DNA of 64,000 nt from Lumbricus terrestris (lineage: Eukaryota; Annelida; Clitellata; Crassiclitellata; Lumbricidae): NCBI GenBank assembly GCA_949752735.1, contig OX457043.1, forward strand, positions 38,628,105 through 38,692,104, written 5' to 3'. Both the position numbers and the translations under genes were made by a program. Below the pieces are notes generated by a model. The model had not been told where the DNA came from and did not search any database. It was given only the letters and a program-made list of their open reading frames with translations. Each line of letters opens with the position of its first letter. The first letter of the stretch is position 1. Of this stretch, positions 1-11,805 are shown one piece after another.

Positions 1-331
1 ATCACCACTCCTTTTAAAAGGGGTGGTGACTGGACACCACCGTCACAATAGGCCTAGAAAGTCTAATACGCCCATGCGGGGCTACCACTACTTAGAGGCC
101 CGTTGCCATATCACTTAACGTTCCTAACACCACTTTTAGAGGCGCAACAATTCATAGACTATAATAATAAATTATAAAATTCTTTTACACTGCTGGGTAA
201 TTGCATCCTTGGGGGAGGTTGCGATCCCTCGTAGTCAACCAATGGTTAGTCTAGATTAAGATGGAATTGTCATTTCTAGATCACTAATCATTTTCTTTGG
301 CTTCCCGGAAATCTTCGTCAGGCAAAACTAA
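1..331. other. Non-coding, near-palindrome at left edge
   Basis: No coding signal is seen. Bases 3-28 form a near-perfect palindrome (CACCACTCC TTTT / AAAA GGGGTGGTG, one mismatch) that could fold as a hairpin or be one end of a truncated inverted-repeat element. Confidence 0.4.
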
Positions 332-360
332 ATGTTAGGCCTCTGCGTCATCAGAATGAG

Positions 361-490
361 ATCGGAGCGCACAGACACACAAACATATACACAGGCCAGG
401 CACACACAGACAGTCAATCTGAGCACACAGATACACACACAGACACACACATACACAGACACAAACAGGTCAGGCAGACACAGACACAGA
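361..490. repeat. Degenerate CA/GACA-rich microsatellite
   Basis: An imperfect run of ACACAC, ACAGAC and AGACAC units. Reading frames across it give only Thr/His/Gln-rich or Val/Cys-rich strings, so no protein is called. Confidence 0.7.
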
Positions 491-1033
491 CAGGCGCAAA
501 CCTTGAAGGAGAGAAGTAGGTCAACGGAAGAACAGAATTTGTGTATGCGGGTAGTTTCGTGCAGATTGGAAGGTAGCGAAAGCATTCTCAGAAGGTATGG
601 TACTGAATATAGGCTAATCTACTGTGGTAAACAATGGTCCTTCCAAAGTCATAGATTCTGTGATCTTCTTGTTTTGTTTTGCAGATGTCAGTCTGTGTTT
701 GTATCCTGGTGGATCGGTGTACAAGAACTGTGCAACGGTGCAACGGTGGCTTGTTGTGGAGTGCCATCGCTTCATGACTTCGTCGTTACACAATTGTCTG
801 GTATAAGAAGCAGTTAAATCGGTCACCAGTGAAGATTCAAAACATGTCGTCGTGCTGGCCGTGTAATATATAATATAGCCTAGGTCTATAGATCGTCGCA
901 ACGTCGTTATAATTTATTATCACATCGTCAAACGTCATCTGATAGTCATAGCTACTAATAATAATTATGCATATTATGACCTTTACTAGTTTCCAGATAG
1001 GCCTACATGCAAAACATGATGTTGCACAGCTTA

Positions 1034-1034
1034 C

Positions 1035-1075
<41 letters not shown>

Positions 1076-1105
1076 ACGCACGCACGCACGCACCCACACA
1101 CATCA
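1034..1105. repeat. (CA)n / (CACG)n microsatellite
   Basis: A clean run of about 19 CA dinucleotides is followed by CGCACGCACGCAC. Non-coding simple repeat. Confidence 0.9.
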
Positions 1106-2040
1106 ATACATATATGCATAGATACATATTCAAATACAATGCCATAACGTGCAAACTGTACGCGTAAACTTATTCAATTTCATGCACATGTAGACTGCAG
1201 TCTATTCTAACGCATGTATAATAGGTACATTGTACACATGTACACTTGAGGCCCTTGTTCGGTTTGTACGTGTGTGTTCTCCGTGTAGTCTTGGTGTGAC
1301 CATAGGACTATTAAGGCACACGGTGAATGCCGACGTGCACACGCAATCCTCTAACATTCGAAACAAATTCAGCAAATTCACATAATATTCGAGAAATTAT
1401 TCATCACTGAACATGAACATGCATAGAAGTAATCTAATTAAAATTTAAATAAATATAAACGCACTAAGACTATTAATCAAATTGTTTTGTTATTGTCACT
1501 GGTGCGATGTGTCTTTTGGTCGTAAATAACTCTCACCAGGTCGAGATGTAATTTAAGAAGTTTCTTTTACACCAAAGCACGGACTATCTTGACTTTCCGA
1601 AACGTCTATTCCAAAAACTTTAGCCATAGTGGTGGCGCTTTACACCAACTTTCAACCTTCGTGGGTCGTTTTGCTCCGCTGTCTGACCGAGAATTAATTG
1701 CTAGTGGATCAGAATCAACTGAAATGTCGACTGTCAACATCTGGGTCAGGTCGAGTTTAGCATGTTCCTATTTTTGACACAGACACTTGTGTCAAATAAT
1801 AATGGGCTGCATGGACAGATTGGAAAAGGGACAACAGCAGCAGAGACAGAACAAGCAACCTCAGCTGCAGCTGGAGAAGGTTACAAGCCAGCATCGTCTG
1901 CCTGGATGATCACATAATTTTTTATCTGGAATTAATGTAAATTCTAATAATGCGTTTTCTATAGCACCACGTGACCAAGATTTTGCTCGTCTGCTACGAA
2001 TTTATCGGACGCGCTTTTTCACTATAGGCCCCTACTCATA
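1106..2040. other. Intergenic DNA, nothing recognised
   Basis: AT-rich unique sequence. No exon, transposase motif or convincing repeat was recognised on either strand. Confidence 0.4.
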
Positions 2041-2466
2041 TCTGTTTGCATTGTACTCACGTCATCTACTGCTATCTGTTTGCATTGTACTCACGTCATC
2101 TACTGCTATCTGTTTGCATTGTACTCACGTCATCTACTGCTATCTGTTTGCATTGTACTCACGTCATCTACTGATAATCTGTTTATATTGTATGCACGTC
2201 ATCTACTGCTATCTGTTTGCATTGTACACACGTCATCTACTGCTATCTGGTTGCATTGTACACGTCATCTACTGCAATCTGTTTGCATGTACACGTCATC
2301 TACTGATAATCTGTTTATATTGTATGCACGTCATCTACTGCTATCTGTTTGCATTGTACACACGTCATCTACTGCTATCTGTTTACATTGTATTCACGTC
2401 ATCTACGTCATTTACATTGTGCACACGTCACCTACTGCTGTCTGTTTGCATTTCATGCACGTCATC
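2041..2466. repeat. 34-bp tandem repeat, about 12 copies
   Basis: The unit CACGTCATCTACTGCTATCT plus GTTTGCATTGTACT (34 bp) repeats about twelve times. Some units vary, for example TGATAATCTG replaces TGCTATCTG, and two units are shortened near 2255-2300. Overlapping open frames in the array are a by-product of the repetition. Confidence 0.9.
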
Positions 2467-2604
2467 GTGTACGAATCATGCGTGCACGAGATTCGAATGT
2501 TATGCGTAAAAAGCGGCGATCGGTGATGAGTGACGGCACCGACACGCTCAGAGACGACTGTAGACTTCAACTAACATTGCTAACCAGGCCACAGAGGACT
2601 CGGA

Positions 2605-2887
2605 GCAGGACCGTGTTTAACATAGGTCCATTCGGTGCGGTGCACCTTATAGCAGGACCGTGTTTAACATAGGTCCATTCGGTGCGGTGCACCTCATAGC
2701 AGGACCGTGTTTAACATAGGTCCATTCGGTGCGGTGCACCTCATAGCAGGACCGTGTTTAACATAGGTCCATTCGGTGCGGTGCACCTCATAGCAGGACC
2801 GTGTTTAACATAGGTCCATTCGGTGCGGTGCACCTCATAGCAGGACCGTGTTTAACATAGGTCCATTCGGTGCGGTGCACCGAATGC
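2605..2887. repeat. 47-bp tandem repeat, six copies, hairpin at the end
   Basis: Six nearly identical 47-bp units begin GCAGGACCGTGTTTAACATA. Only the first differs visibly (CTTATA instead of CTCATA). The last unit runs into GAATG, so CATTCGGTGC and GCACCGAATG face each other as a hairpin with a 3-bp loop. Confidence 0.92.
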
Positions 2888-4010
2888 CTCTGAGTCCTGA
2901 GACGAGTTTTATTACCATTGATAAAATGTACGATTCAAAAATTAATCTAAGTCTTAATTGAAATTGATGAAAGATTAGCAAGTGTAACAAAGATAGTTTT
3001 TGATAAGTTTTCAAGTGCTGTCACGTGTGGTTCTACCGTACGACATTGCATCTGTAATTTATTATATACAACTGTGATTTTAATTACATCGTTAATTTTT
3101 ATGATTTTTTAGAAGGGTATGAAACATAAATCACATCCCCGCCGCACAATGTATATTGGCCAATAAAAACGGTCGCTCAACCGGCACGCGCCTCTGTGGT
3201 AGTAGGCCAATACTATAGCGTTTTGCACCGACTTTCGCAGGACCTCAAAAACGGCTCTGACTCAGAGCAGGCATATAGGCTACCAGAATAGGGTCAACGA
3301 CCAACAGATGACGCTGTATTTGTACACACAGAGAAGACGACATTCACTGTCACGCAAACATTAATTAAACAAAATAAGTGCTGTGATTGTAATTGTTTTC
3401 ATTGTATGCAGTTGATGAAAATTAATGTTTCTGTCAAATAGCCTTAATCAGCTGTTCAGAGTTTGAAAGCAAACGCATAGCCTATCTCTGTTGCTCATGA
3501 TCAGATTTAGACGCAGACGCTTACCTAAACCTCTGCATGCCATCGGTCAGCATATATGTTCTCCGACCTTCATTAAGCTCAAATCATGACGCTTCTGCTA
3601 TTACGGTTTCTCTACAATAAAGTCTGCTGAACCTTTCAGCTGCTGGGGTACATGTGACTAGGAAACTCAGACATTCAATAATGTCTTAAGCCATTTTCTT
3701 GTTTTTTTAAGTTCCAAAAGTCTTTGTCTTACAGCAACCTTGTGAGCGCATTTCACTTCTGTCGACTTCTAGGTTATTCAGTCAACAGAGTTTGAATGAA
3801 TATATCAGGAAAGTTCGAACTGTAGCTTCTGTCTTCCAAAATAAAGCATTCCTGTGTATTAGCCTACTAGATCAACATTCGCCAGCATATCTGTGGACAG
3901 GTATTATATCTAATGAAAATACTATGAAGGAGAGAATTTTCTGTGGGTGAAGATGAGGTCTTGATGTAAAACCGGACTATATTTTTTTTTTCTCGCATTT
4001 GCTATAGAAT
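2888..4010. other. Intergenic DNA, nothing recognised
   Basis: AT-rich sequence with no supported gene, RNA or repeat. Confidence 0.4.
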
Positions 4011-4015
4011 TACTT

Positions 4016-4200
4016 CAAGCTTTCCGCTCAGAGGCGCTCCCGGCTACAGCGCTGACACTGCATCAGAGTTTCACGCCGAAGCGCGCGAGCAATTGCGAGT
4101 GAAGGACTTGCTCAAAGTCCCTGTATACGTGGCGGCTTGAGGTGGATTCGAACCTGGAACCCTCAGGCTCAGGTATCAAAATTTCCCAACTAAGGACTAG
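4016..4200 (-). mobile_element. tRNA-derived SINE, reverse copy
   Basis: Read on the minus strand this is a diverged copy of the SINE at 14036-14240. It has the RNA polymerase III B box (GGTTCGAATCC, here reverse-complemented at 4144-4154), then the GGCAAGTCCTTCACTCGCAA-like body, and ends in the GGAGCGCCTCTGAG tail shared with CR1-like LINE 3' ends in this window. The A-box side, near 4170-4200, is eroded. Confidence 0.7.
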
Positions 4201-4379
4201 TACGAGGATTACTCATCGCACGCAAGCACGCGTACACACACGCGCGCTCATCTAAGCGTGTGCAGCAGTGCAGATTTAAAGTGCATAGACAAATAGGACT
4301 GTGATGACCTTGTTTCTTGGTGTCGTGGTGTTCACTACACATGTCATCTCTTTCAGATCCATGCACGCAACTGGTCAGA

Positions 4380-6510
4380 GAAAATCGAGATTTTTGTCCA
4401 AACAGGACACAAGAAAGAACGAAAACATCAAAGAAATTAAACATCAAAGAACAAAATCATTGATGACCGAAAACATCTAAGGAAAAAACTCCTAAAATCC
4501 AAATATCAAAGATATCGAAAATATCTGAAAGAACACATAATTTACCTAAAAAATTGAAGCACAAGAATATTTAAGAAAGAAAGAACCTAAATTTTCTCAG
4601 AACCAAAACATCAAAGAACCAATACGCCAAAGGTGGAATATACTGAAGAAAGAAAACAAAAGAAAACATCAAAGAATAACAACATCAAAAAGAAAATATC
4701 AAATGCCACAAATCAAGGAACGAAAGCATCCAAGCAGGACAGAAAATAATCGGGTGGGATAAGTTTCTCTTCTTTCATCATCAACCTCAAAATTACCGAT
4801 TGCCATAGTTCTAAGTTCACGTGACGGTGGCCAATGGAAACCTCTACAGTGCTATTGTCTTAAGCGCCGAATGTTTGAGAAAACGAGAACAAATCTAATC
4901 AATGAAAGTACTTAGATGTAAAACACACTAACGAAAACAAGAAAACATCTAAGAACAACAACATCAAAGAGTGAAAAAATCTACAATAGAAAGCTTCAAA
5001 TAACAATATATCAAACGTTCGAAATCAGCGAAGAAAGAGAACATAAAAGAACCAAAACATCAAAGAACGAAGGCATCTAAGAAAGATAACATCTTACTAT
5101 TCCTAGAACCGAAACATCTAAGAAACATTTTGGTTCAAACTAAAACATCAAAGAAAGAATACACATAAGAAACAAAACATCAAAGAACAAAAAATCAAAG
5201 AACGAATAACTAAGAAAGAAAAGATCTAGCTTATCATAGAAAATGGACATCTAAGAAATAAAACATCAAAGAAAGAAAACATCCTAGAAAGAGAATATCA
5301 AAGAATAAAAACATCAAAGAACTGTTAACTAAGAAAGAAAGCACTCGGCTTATCTTAGAACAAAAACATCTGAAAACTAAAACATCAAAGAACGAAAACA
5401 TCATAGAACAAGAGGGAAAAAATAACGAAAATAAAAAGAACGAAAAATATCTAAGAGAGAAAGTAACAAAGAACAACAACATCATAGAACAAATATATAG
5501 GAAAGAATACAGAAAAGAACGAAAGTATCTAAGAATGAAAACATCAGAGAACAAAGTCTTCAAAGAACGAAAATATCTTAGAACAAACAATTATAAGAAC
5601 AAAAACAACAAAGAACGACAATATCTAAGAATGAAGACATCAAATAACAGAAAACGTCACAGAACTAAAATATCCAAGAAAGAAAACATCTAGCTTATCT
5701 TAAAAGAGAAAAAATATTAAAACGAAAGCATCAAAGAACAAAAATATCTAAGAGAGAAAAAGGAACAAAAACATCGAAAAAAACGGATACCTAAGAAACA
5801 AAATATCTAGTTAGTCGCGGAATCTTCTAAGAACAAAAACATAAAAGTTCAAAAACATCAAAGAACGAAAATATTTAAGATAGAGAACATCAAAAACAAG
5901 AGCATCAAAAACAAGGGACAGAAACGTACAGGAACGAAAATATCTAAGAAGGAAAAGATTAAAGAGCAGAAATCTTCGAAATATTAGGAAAGAAACATCA
6001 AAGAACAGCAACATCAATGAACGAAAATATATAAGAAAGAAAACATCTAAATTATCTAAGAATCAAAGCATCAAAGAACAAAATATCTAAGAAATGAAAC
6101 ATCTTAGAACAAAAACATCTAAGAACAAAAACATCACAGAAAGAAAATATTCAAGAAAGAAAATACGAAGGAACAAAACATCCAAGAACGAATATCTTAG
6201 AAAGAAAACATCCAATAGATGAACAATTCTGAGAAAGAAAACATCAAAGAACGTACTTATTGTATAATGAAAACATATAAAAATGCGAAATAAAAAAAGA
6301 AAATGCCTAAGAAAGAAAACATGACAGTTCAAAACATCAGAGAGCAAACATTTGTAGGAAAGACTACATCAAAGCCAGATACATCAAAGAACAAAAAATC
6401 TAAGAGAGAAAACGTCAAGAAACAAAAACATCAAAAACGAAGATGTCTAGGAAAGAAATGATCAAATAACAAAACATCAAAAACGAAAATATCTTTTAAA
6501 AACACCTAAA
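4380..6510. repeat. 2.1-kb degenerate purine-rich satellite
   Basis: Hundreds of imperfect iterations of words such as AACATCAAAGAACGAAA, AACATCTAAGAA and AAGAAAGAAAACATC, with no fixed long period. The plus strand is almost free of C/T runs. Minus-strand frames here (Phe/Leu/Ser-rich, for example 5234-5590 and 6087-6347) are low-complexity products of the repeat and not genes. The 199-bp unique block at 4735-4933 is embedded in it. Confidence 0.75.
4735..4933 (+). repeat. Left arm of 199-bp inverted repeat
   Basis: This unique-looking block is about 96% identical by eye to the reverse complement of 7193-7390. The arms begin CAGGACAGAAAATAATCGGG and end at CACACTAACG. Together they enclose about 2.26 kb, mostly the degenerate satellite. 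Confidence 0.88.
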
Positions 6511-6711
6511 ACGACAGCGCTTATGAATCAATTAATGAATAACCGATTGAATGAAAGAATGAATGGATGAACAAGTTAATTAATTATTTAATTAATCAAC
6601 TTTATATGAGGAAATCAAAAAGCGACAAAATTCAGATTATGCGACTTGTTTTTTGGCGACCTAGACTATACTGCTACAGGTTTCGAAAGATTTGAGAGTT
6701 CTATGGCTTTG

Positions 6712-6765
6712 CCGCTGCTGCTGCTTCTGCTGCTGCTGCTGCTGCTGCTGTTGCTGCTGTTGAGA
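6712..6765. repeat. (CTG)n microsatellite
   Basis: About fifteen GCT/CTG triplets with a few TTG interruptions. On the minus strand it reads as poly-Ala in a short frame with no other protein-like features. Confidence 0.85.
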
Positions 6766-7192
6766 GGTGCATCCATTGGCGTCGGTGTTCTGTAGTCAGT
6801 TCCTGTCGTTTCGCGGGCGACTGAAAGCAGCGCCATCGCATCAAACCAACTTTGCAGAGCAGTAGTGAGATTGACCCTACAGCGCTGTTTTCAATGGAAA
6901 TGATGGTCGACTCGTGAAACGCGTCGTTAATAATGAGCTTATCATAGTAGCGAGAAGCATCATTATTACTAATAATCTGATATTTATAACACCATCGACA
7001 TATAAGCATGAGTTAGAAAGATAGCAATCATAATAATTATTCCCATTATTATTAGCCTACTTCTAATCATAATTACGGTGTTAATTATAATAAATATTAT
7101 AATTAGACCTACCTTTGCAATAATATTTTTAGTAATTATTATTTTTACTCTCACTTTTTTTATTATTATTATTATGCCACCATCACAGTGAC

Positions 7193-7390
7193 CGTTAGTG
7201 TGTTTTACATCTAAGTACTTTCATTGGTTAGATTTGTTCTCGTTTTCTCAAACATTCGGCGCTTAAGACAATAGTACTGCATAGATTTCCATTGGCCACC
7301 GTCACGTGAACTTAGAACTATGGCAATCGGTAATTTTGAGGTTGATAATGAAAGAAAGAAACTTATCCCACCCGATTATTTTCTGTCCTG
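7193..7390 (-). repeat. Right arm of 199-bp inverted repeat
   Basis: Reverse complement of 4735-4933 with about eight differences. The match stops abruptly at both ends (CGTTAGTGTG inside, TTTTCTGTCCTG outside), as expected for terminal inverted repeats or a fold-back duplication. Confidence 0.88.
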
Positions 7391-8010
7391 AATGGATCGC
7401 CTTCAAAAATACGATCTTCGTATAGTCACCAGTTGTTGAGTTAAAAATTCAACACTAACGGTTACGGAAAGAGATAATTTTTTTATAATATATATCAATG
7501 TTTATACTATGTCCGCAAAAGCAACGCAAATTGATGACGTCATTTGTCTTCATTGTTAATTATTGTAGGTTACCAGAATTAGGAATTGCTTGGTCGCAAA
7601 ATAACGTCAAAAAGTCGCTAGCCTATAGATGAGAAGCCAAATGAAGACATTAATAGATTTTTTCTAGGTATATGCCTACATTAAATAAATTAATATAATT
7701 ATTCCATTAGCAATCGTAGGACATCGAAATATAACGTAAAATATCACATCGAATTATTATTGTAAAGTATAGTAAAACTAATGAATAATAGAGTTAAGAC
7801 ACATGTTAATTAGTGTAAAACATCCTGATAATGAATCAGAGTTTCTTGTCAATCAGTTCACTGCCATCATCTGGAAAACAAACGCACCCGAATTGATCAT
7901 GATAGTGCTTCTCTGAATGAGCAGAATGGAATTATTAGGCCTACCTGAGCATTCTGACTATACGATGGTGGGTACAGTCTAGACTGCCATTAGCCTAAAT
8001 TGTATTGAAA
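7391..8010. other. Intergenic DNA, nothing recognised
   Basis: AT-rich, no supported gene or repeat. Confidence 0.4.
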
Positions 8011-8011
8011 A

Positions 8012-8176
8012 TATGCCATTTCTATTGCAAATATGCCATTTCTATTGTAAAAAGGCCATTTCTATTGCAAGTAGGCCTATGCCATTTCTATTGCAAAAAT
8101 GCCATTTCTTTTGCAAATATGCCATTTCTATTGCAAATATGCCATTTCTATTGCAAATATGCCATTTCTATTGCAG
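8012..8176. repeat. 20-bp tandem repeat, about 8 copies
   Basis: The unit ATGCCATTTCTATTGCAAAT repeats, with one copy interrupted by GTAGGCCT near 8070. The short frames across it are repeat artefacts. Confidence 0.9.
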
Positions 8177-10230
8177 GCTGTCTGTTCTGTTAGTATAGGC
8201 CTAGTTAAGATTGATGCTAATTAAGATTGCTCCATGTAGTCATATACTGCGTTGTGTCAGTTTGAAAACTAATAGATTATTACTATTATTAGCCTATATT
8301 TGTTATTATTATTATTATTATTATTGTTATTATTATTTTTATTATTTCTGGGAGGAAAGAGGGAAAAGGGACTAGCGCCACCTCTTTAAAAAAATAGCTA
8401 TCGAATGGTGGAAGAATGAAATTGAATTGCATATTGACAGAGACTGTTAATTTCTTGATTATTTCCATATGCGCAACCACGTCCTGAAAGTTGGGGGGAC
8501 CAAATAGAAATTCTGAGTGGGAGTAATAATAGCGAGCGCGAAACGCGCGCAGCCGTGATTGCGAAGGCAAGAAGCCCCTAGCGATCAGGGGTAGGCTATC
8601 TGGGAGCGTCGTATGCTCCCCCAGCGGGTCTGGGGCGGAGTCCCAGAAACCGATGCAATTTTGAGTCTTTGATGCAAAATCGTGAGCATTATTTTTGGGT
8701 TCTAGTTTACCTGATATTTTGCAACGATGATATCGAAATAGAAGTACCTTAACCATCTCGATCTGTGAAAGTCTAATTCCAAATCAGTCAATCAATCACT
8801 TAATGAGCCATTGGAATTGACATTTGACATTGCTTACAAATAATATGGCACTTCTTCTGGGGATGCACAGCTAAACCTATTGCATGACTTCTGTCCTTTT
8901 ATAAAGGACAGCGTCATGCAACAAAATGTTCATTTATTTTAATGTATATGCCTACACAGTAGTACACATCAATTAAGACACAGTGGGAAAAAAAGAACGA
9001 GAGTCATGAGTATTCATTTCCATGTAACCGGAAAAAGGGACAGAAGTCCCGCTTATTACCAGAATCTTAGAAACGGTAAAACGATGCCAAAATTTTAGTC
9101 ATGAAACAAAATATCCAAATTCAAATGCTAGCCCTTTTCTCCCTCATTATCCATTTATTCAAATTCACTTTTTTAAATCAGCACACAGTGGAACTAGAGA
9201 ATGAGAAACATATTATGTGTCCATTTCCATTTTTCATCTCGTGATAGTGTACAGTGTAGGCGAAGACTTGGTGCTGACTTTGAGGGGGCGAACAAGCGGC
9301 CGAAGGACGATCGGTGAGGCGCGAAGCATCTAGCAGGGAAAGGGTTTGAGGAGGGGATGTGCCCCTCCCAATCTTGATTTTTTTTAAATTGTCACGCTGT
9401 AAAAAGGTAGCATTTTAGGCTGACATTTAACGAAATTGCTCGTTATTTCAGTGTTGATAGACGTGGTTTAAAACTTCAAAAGCATCTCTTCCAATTGTAA
9501 ATTTTTTAAATTTTCAGGCTGTCAAATTTGGTTAAATTTTTAAGCTGTCATGTCAAAAATTTCTCATCATTTCATTGTTGAAAGGTTTTAAGACTTCAAT
9601 ATAATTATGTCCTCTGACCATAAGCACTTTCGTCTCCACCACAAAGCTTCTCGTCGAAAGTTGGGGGACCGTCCCAAGCCCCTCAGAAGTTGAAGGGACG
9701 CGTCCCGGGGTTCCCATAGGATTGTTACGCCTATGATCATTCCCAAGTGATATTGGCGATAGAATAGCAGAAACAAAGCATCGAACTATTCATTAACGCG
9801 GATGAATTAATGCTGTGAATAGTGCTGAGGATCGAAAACAGAGGGTGGAGGGAGACAGGATTGAATTGAACAATGTTTCGGAACAATGGTACGAGCAGAA
9901 GAGTTTGTATTGTATTGATTTCTGCAATGATGACAATTACTGGGCATGGTCATGTTGACACGACGGTTGCTATAGCAGCGCTGCGAGTGCGGCATTGTTG
10001 TCTAATGGAATGATCGATTATGTCTCGCATGTGGGTCTTCGCGCAACGCAGATCCATTCATTCGACGACCAAATAGGAAAACATGTTTCTCTCCTCTAGA
10101 ACACTTACAGAAAGTCTTGTATACGATGACTGCGTTAATCTAATTTCCTCTTCCTTAAGAATTACTTTTGAAAAAATGATCATAATCTTAATTTGTAATC
10201 ACAACCATAGATTAAAATAATAATTATAAT
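8177..10230. other. Intergenic DNA with hairpin at 8880-8921
   Basis: No gene is supported. GC-richer patches at 8515-8650, 9275-9365 and 9655-9735 contain phrases such as AGCCCCTAGCG and GGGGATGTGCCCCTCCC. Similar phrases recur near 31255-31320, 39290-39400 and 40625-40690, so they are probably fragments of a dispersed repeat. Bases 8880-8921 are a 42-bp palindrome with one two-base mismatch. Confidence 0.4.
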
Positions 10231-10231
10231 A

Positions 10232-10477
10232 ATAGTAGCAATAATAATAATAATAATAATATAGCATTGTTACAATGGCAACGTGGAAGAGAAGCAGATG
10301 GCGTTCCCACGTTGGACTTGAAACAGGTAACTTGTCTCGAGTCTGTCCTGTGTCGGTCAACCTTCATCCCAAGTCTAAGAGAAACTCCAGTCCTTCCTAG
10401 CTACAGGAGCCGCTGGACTCCAGTGCCACCGCCACAAAGACATGTGTCCGAGTGATTGCGGCGTATTAAGACATTTA

Positions 10478-10526
<49 letters not shown>

Positions 10527-10614
10527 CGACCGGTGACGATGATCGTTGACTCCAGAACACAGTTTTTAGTATTTATTGATTTTAAAGCCTGAGGGATCAT
10601 ATATACCTCGGGCG

Positions 10615-10695
<81 letters not shown>

Positions 10696-10800
10696 TCCTG
10701 TATACCTCGATTATTTAAAAAAAAAATAATAATAATAATAAAATAATAATGATGATGATGAATTGATGATGATGATGATGATGATAATAATAATAATAAA
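10232..10800. repeat. (AAT)n and poly(A) low-complexity cluster
   Basis: Long AAT/ATA runs (10240-10262, 10480-10526, 10643-10695 and 10725-10800) with a poly(A) tract at 10617-10645 and some GAT triplets. Minus-strand frames give poly-Tyr or poly-Ile and are not genes. The next feature downstream is a LINE fragment. Confidence 0.85.
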
Positions 10801-10990
10801 TACCTCTTTGTTCCTATTGCCCTGAAAACACTGGCCCCCATCAACTCTGCCGGTCTCAGTTTCATCCGCGAGGTTGGCCAACGTCTCTCGGTTGTTTCTG
10901 GAAAGCCACGGGAGGTGACCTTTCTGTTTCAGCGCCTTCTATCTGTATCCAGCGCTACAGCGCCGTTGCATTTCGTGGCACTTTCACTAC
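10800..10990 (+). pseudogene. LINE reverse-transcriptase C-terminal fragment
   Basis: One frame reads FVPIALKTLAPINS, then FIREVGQRLS, then REVTFLFQRLL. This is the conserved end of a family of invertebrate non-LTR retrotransposon proteins (HxFxPVAIETLG...F..ELGRR...T.D.RET.FLFQR.S). The upstream catalytic parts are absent, so it is a 5'-truncated relic. A second fragment of the same protein family lies immediately downstream at 11092-11265. The assignment rests on remembered motifs. Confidence 0.6.
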
Positions 10991-11091
10991 TGTTCATTTC
11001 TTTTAAATCCCGAGGTATCCTAGGTACCTCGGGTAAAAAAAAAACGATAGCAAAAGACCAGACGGAGTTACTATAACACCCTGGTCCAGGG

Positions 11092-11265
11092 TTCTCTGTT
11101 TGGCTTGGGACGTCACCGTGCCGGACACATTTGCAGCCTCGTACGAACATCTAACATCGCAGCAGCGGAAAAAGCAGCTCGAAATAAGACCAGTAAATAT
11201 GTTGCCATCTCGCAGTCGCATCACTTCGCTCCTGTGGCAATCGAAACCGGAGGAAGCTGGCACAC
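11092..11265 (+). pseudogene. Second LINE C-terminal fragment
   Basis: The frame from 11100 begins AWDVTVPDTFAASY, and after a frame change it continues KAARNKTSKY and HHFAPVAIETGGSW. This matches the remembered segment (WDVTVPDT.A.SY...AA..AA..K..KY..L...H.F.PVAIET.G.W) that normally precedes the motif seen at 10800-10990. Here the order is swapped, so two separate truncated insertions are more likely than one element. It is frameshifted and non-functional. Confidence 0.6.
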
Positions 11266-11639
11266 CGAGTCTCTGGGAATGGCGTGGCGTCCATTCAAAC
11301 GGGCAAGCGGTGGTGAAGGATCTCACCCTCAGGGTCGAGGCCATAAGACAGCCGCTATATAAAAATCCGATTACATTTACATTTGTAGGCCTATTTATTT
11401 TTTCAAATTATAACTTCCATCTGATTTGTTTTGAACAATGACACTAACAGGCATGTTTTTGCTACTAGATAATTTTGCTTGCTCTGGTTTTAGAGTAGGC
11501 CTACTTAGAACATCTAGAACACTTAAGAACACTTAGAGGCACTAAATAAATTCGAGTTGCCTTGCTCTGAACATTGTTTAGGACACTTAAAACAATTAGA
11601 GTCACTTTAAATTTTGATTACAGCATAACGTTTAGAATT

Positions 11640-11805
11640 ATACGCATTTTTCAATAAACAATAAAGCCTTAGGGGATAGAATAGTTTACACCCCGGATAG
11701 TCTAGACCGGAATATGCCACCCGGGCCGATTCCGGGGGGTGTGGGGGGTAGAATAATTCATCCCCTCCGAATAGCTTTAAGGGGGATAGAATATCACGTG
11801 ACACC
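11640..11805. repeat. Short repeat with GGGGGATAGAAT words
   Basis: The words TAGGGGATAGAAT, GGGGGTAGAAT and GGGGGATAGAAT recur on one strand around a GC-rich core. It resembles an eroded dispersed element. No protein is called. Confidence 0.3.

Noticed and set aside
2041..2466. CRISPR-like array
   Set aside because: Repeats are directly adjacent with no unique spacers, and the DNA is animal nuclear sequence.
2051..2526. Two overlapping frames of about 150 codons
   Set aside because: Translations of the 34-bp tandem repeat in two frames.
5234..6347. Phe/Leu-rich minus-strand frames resembling membrane proteins
   Set aside because: Hydrophobicity comes from the complement of an A/G-rich satellite; composition is uniform and no family is recognised.
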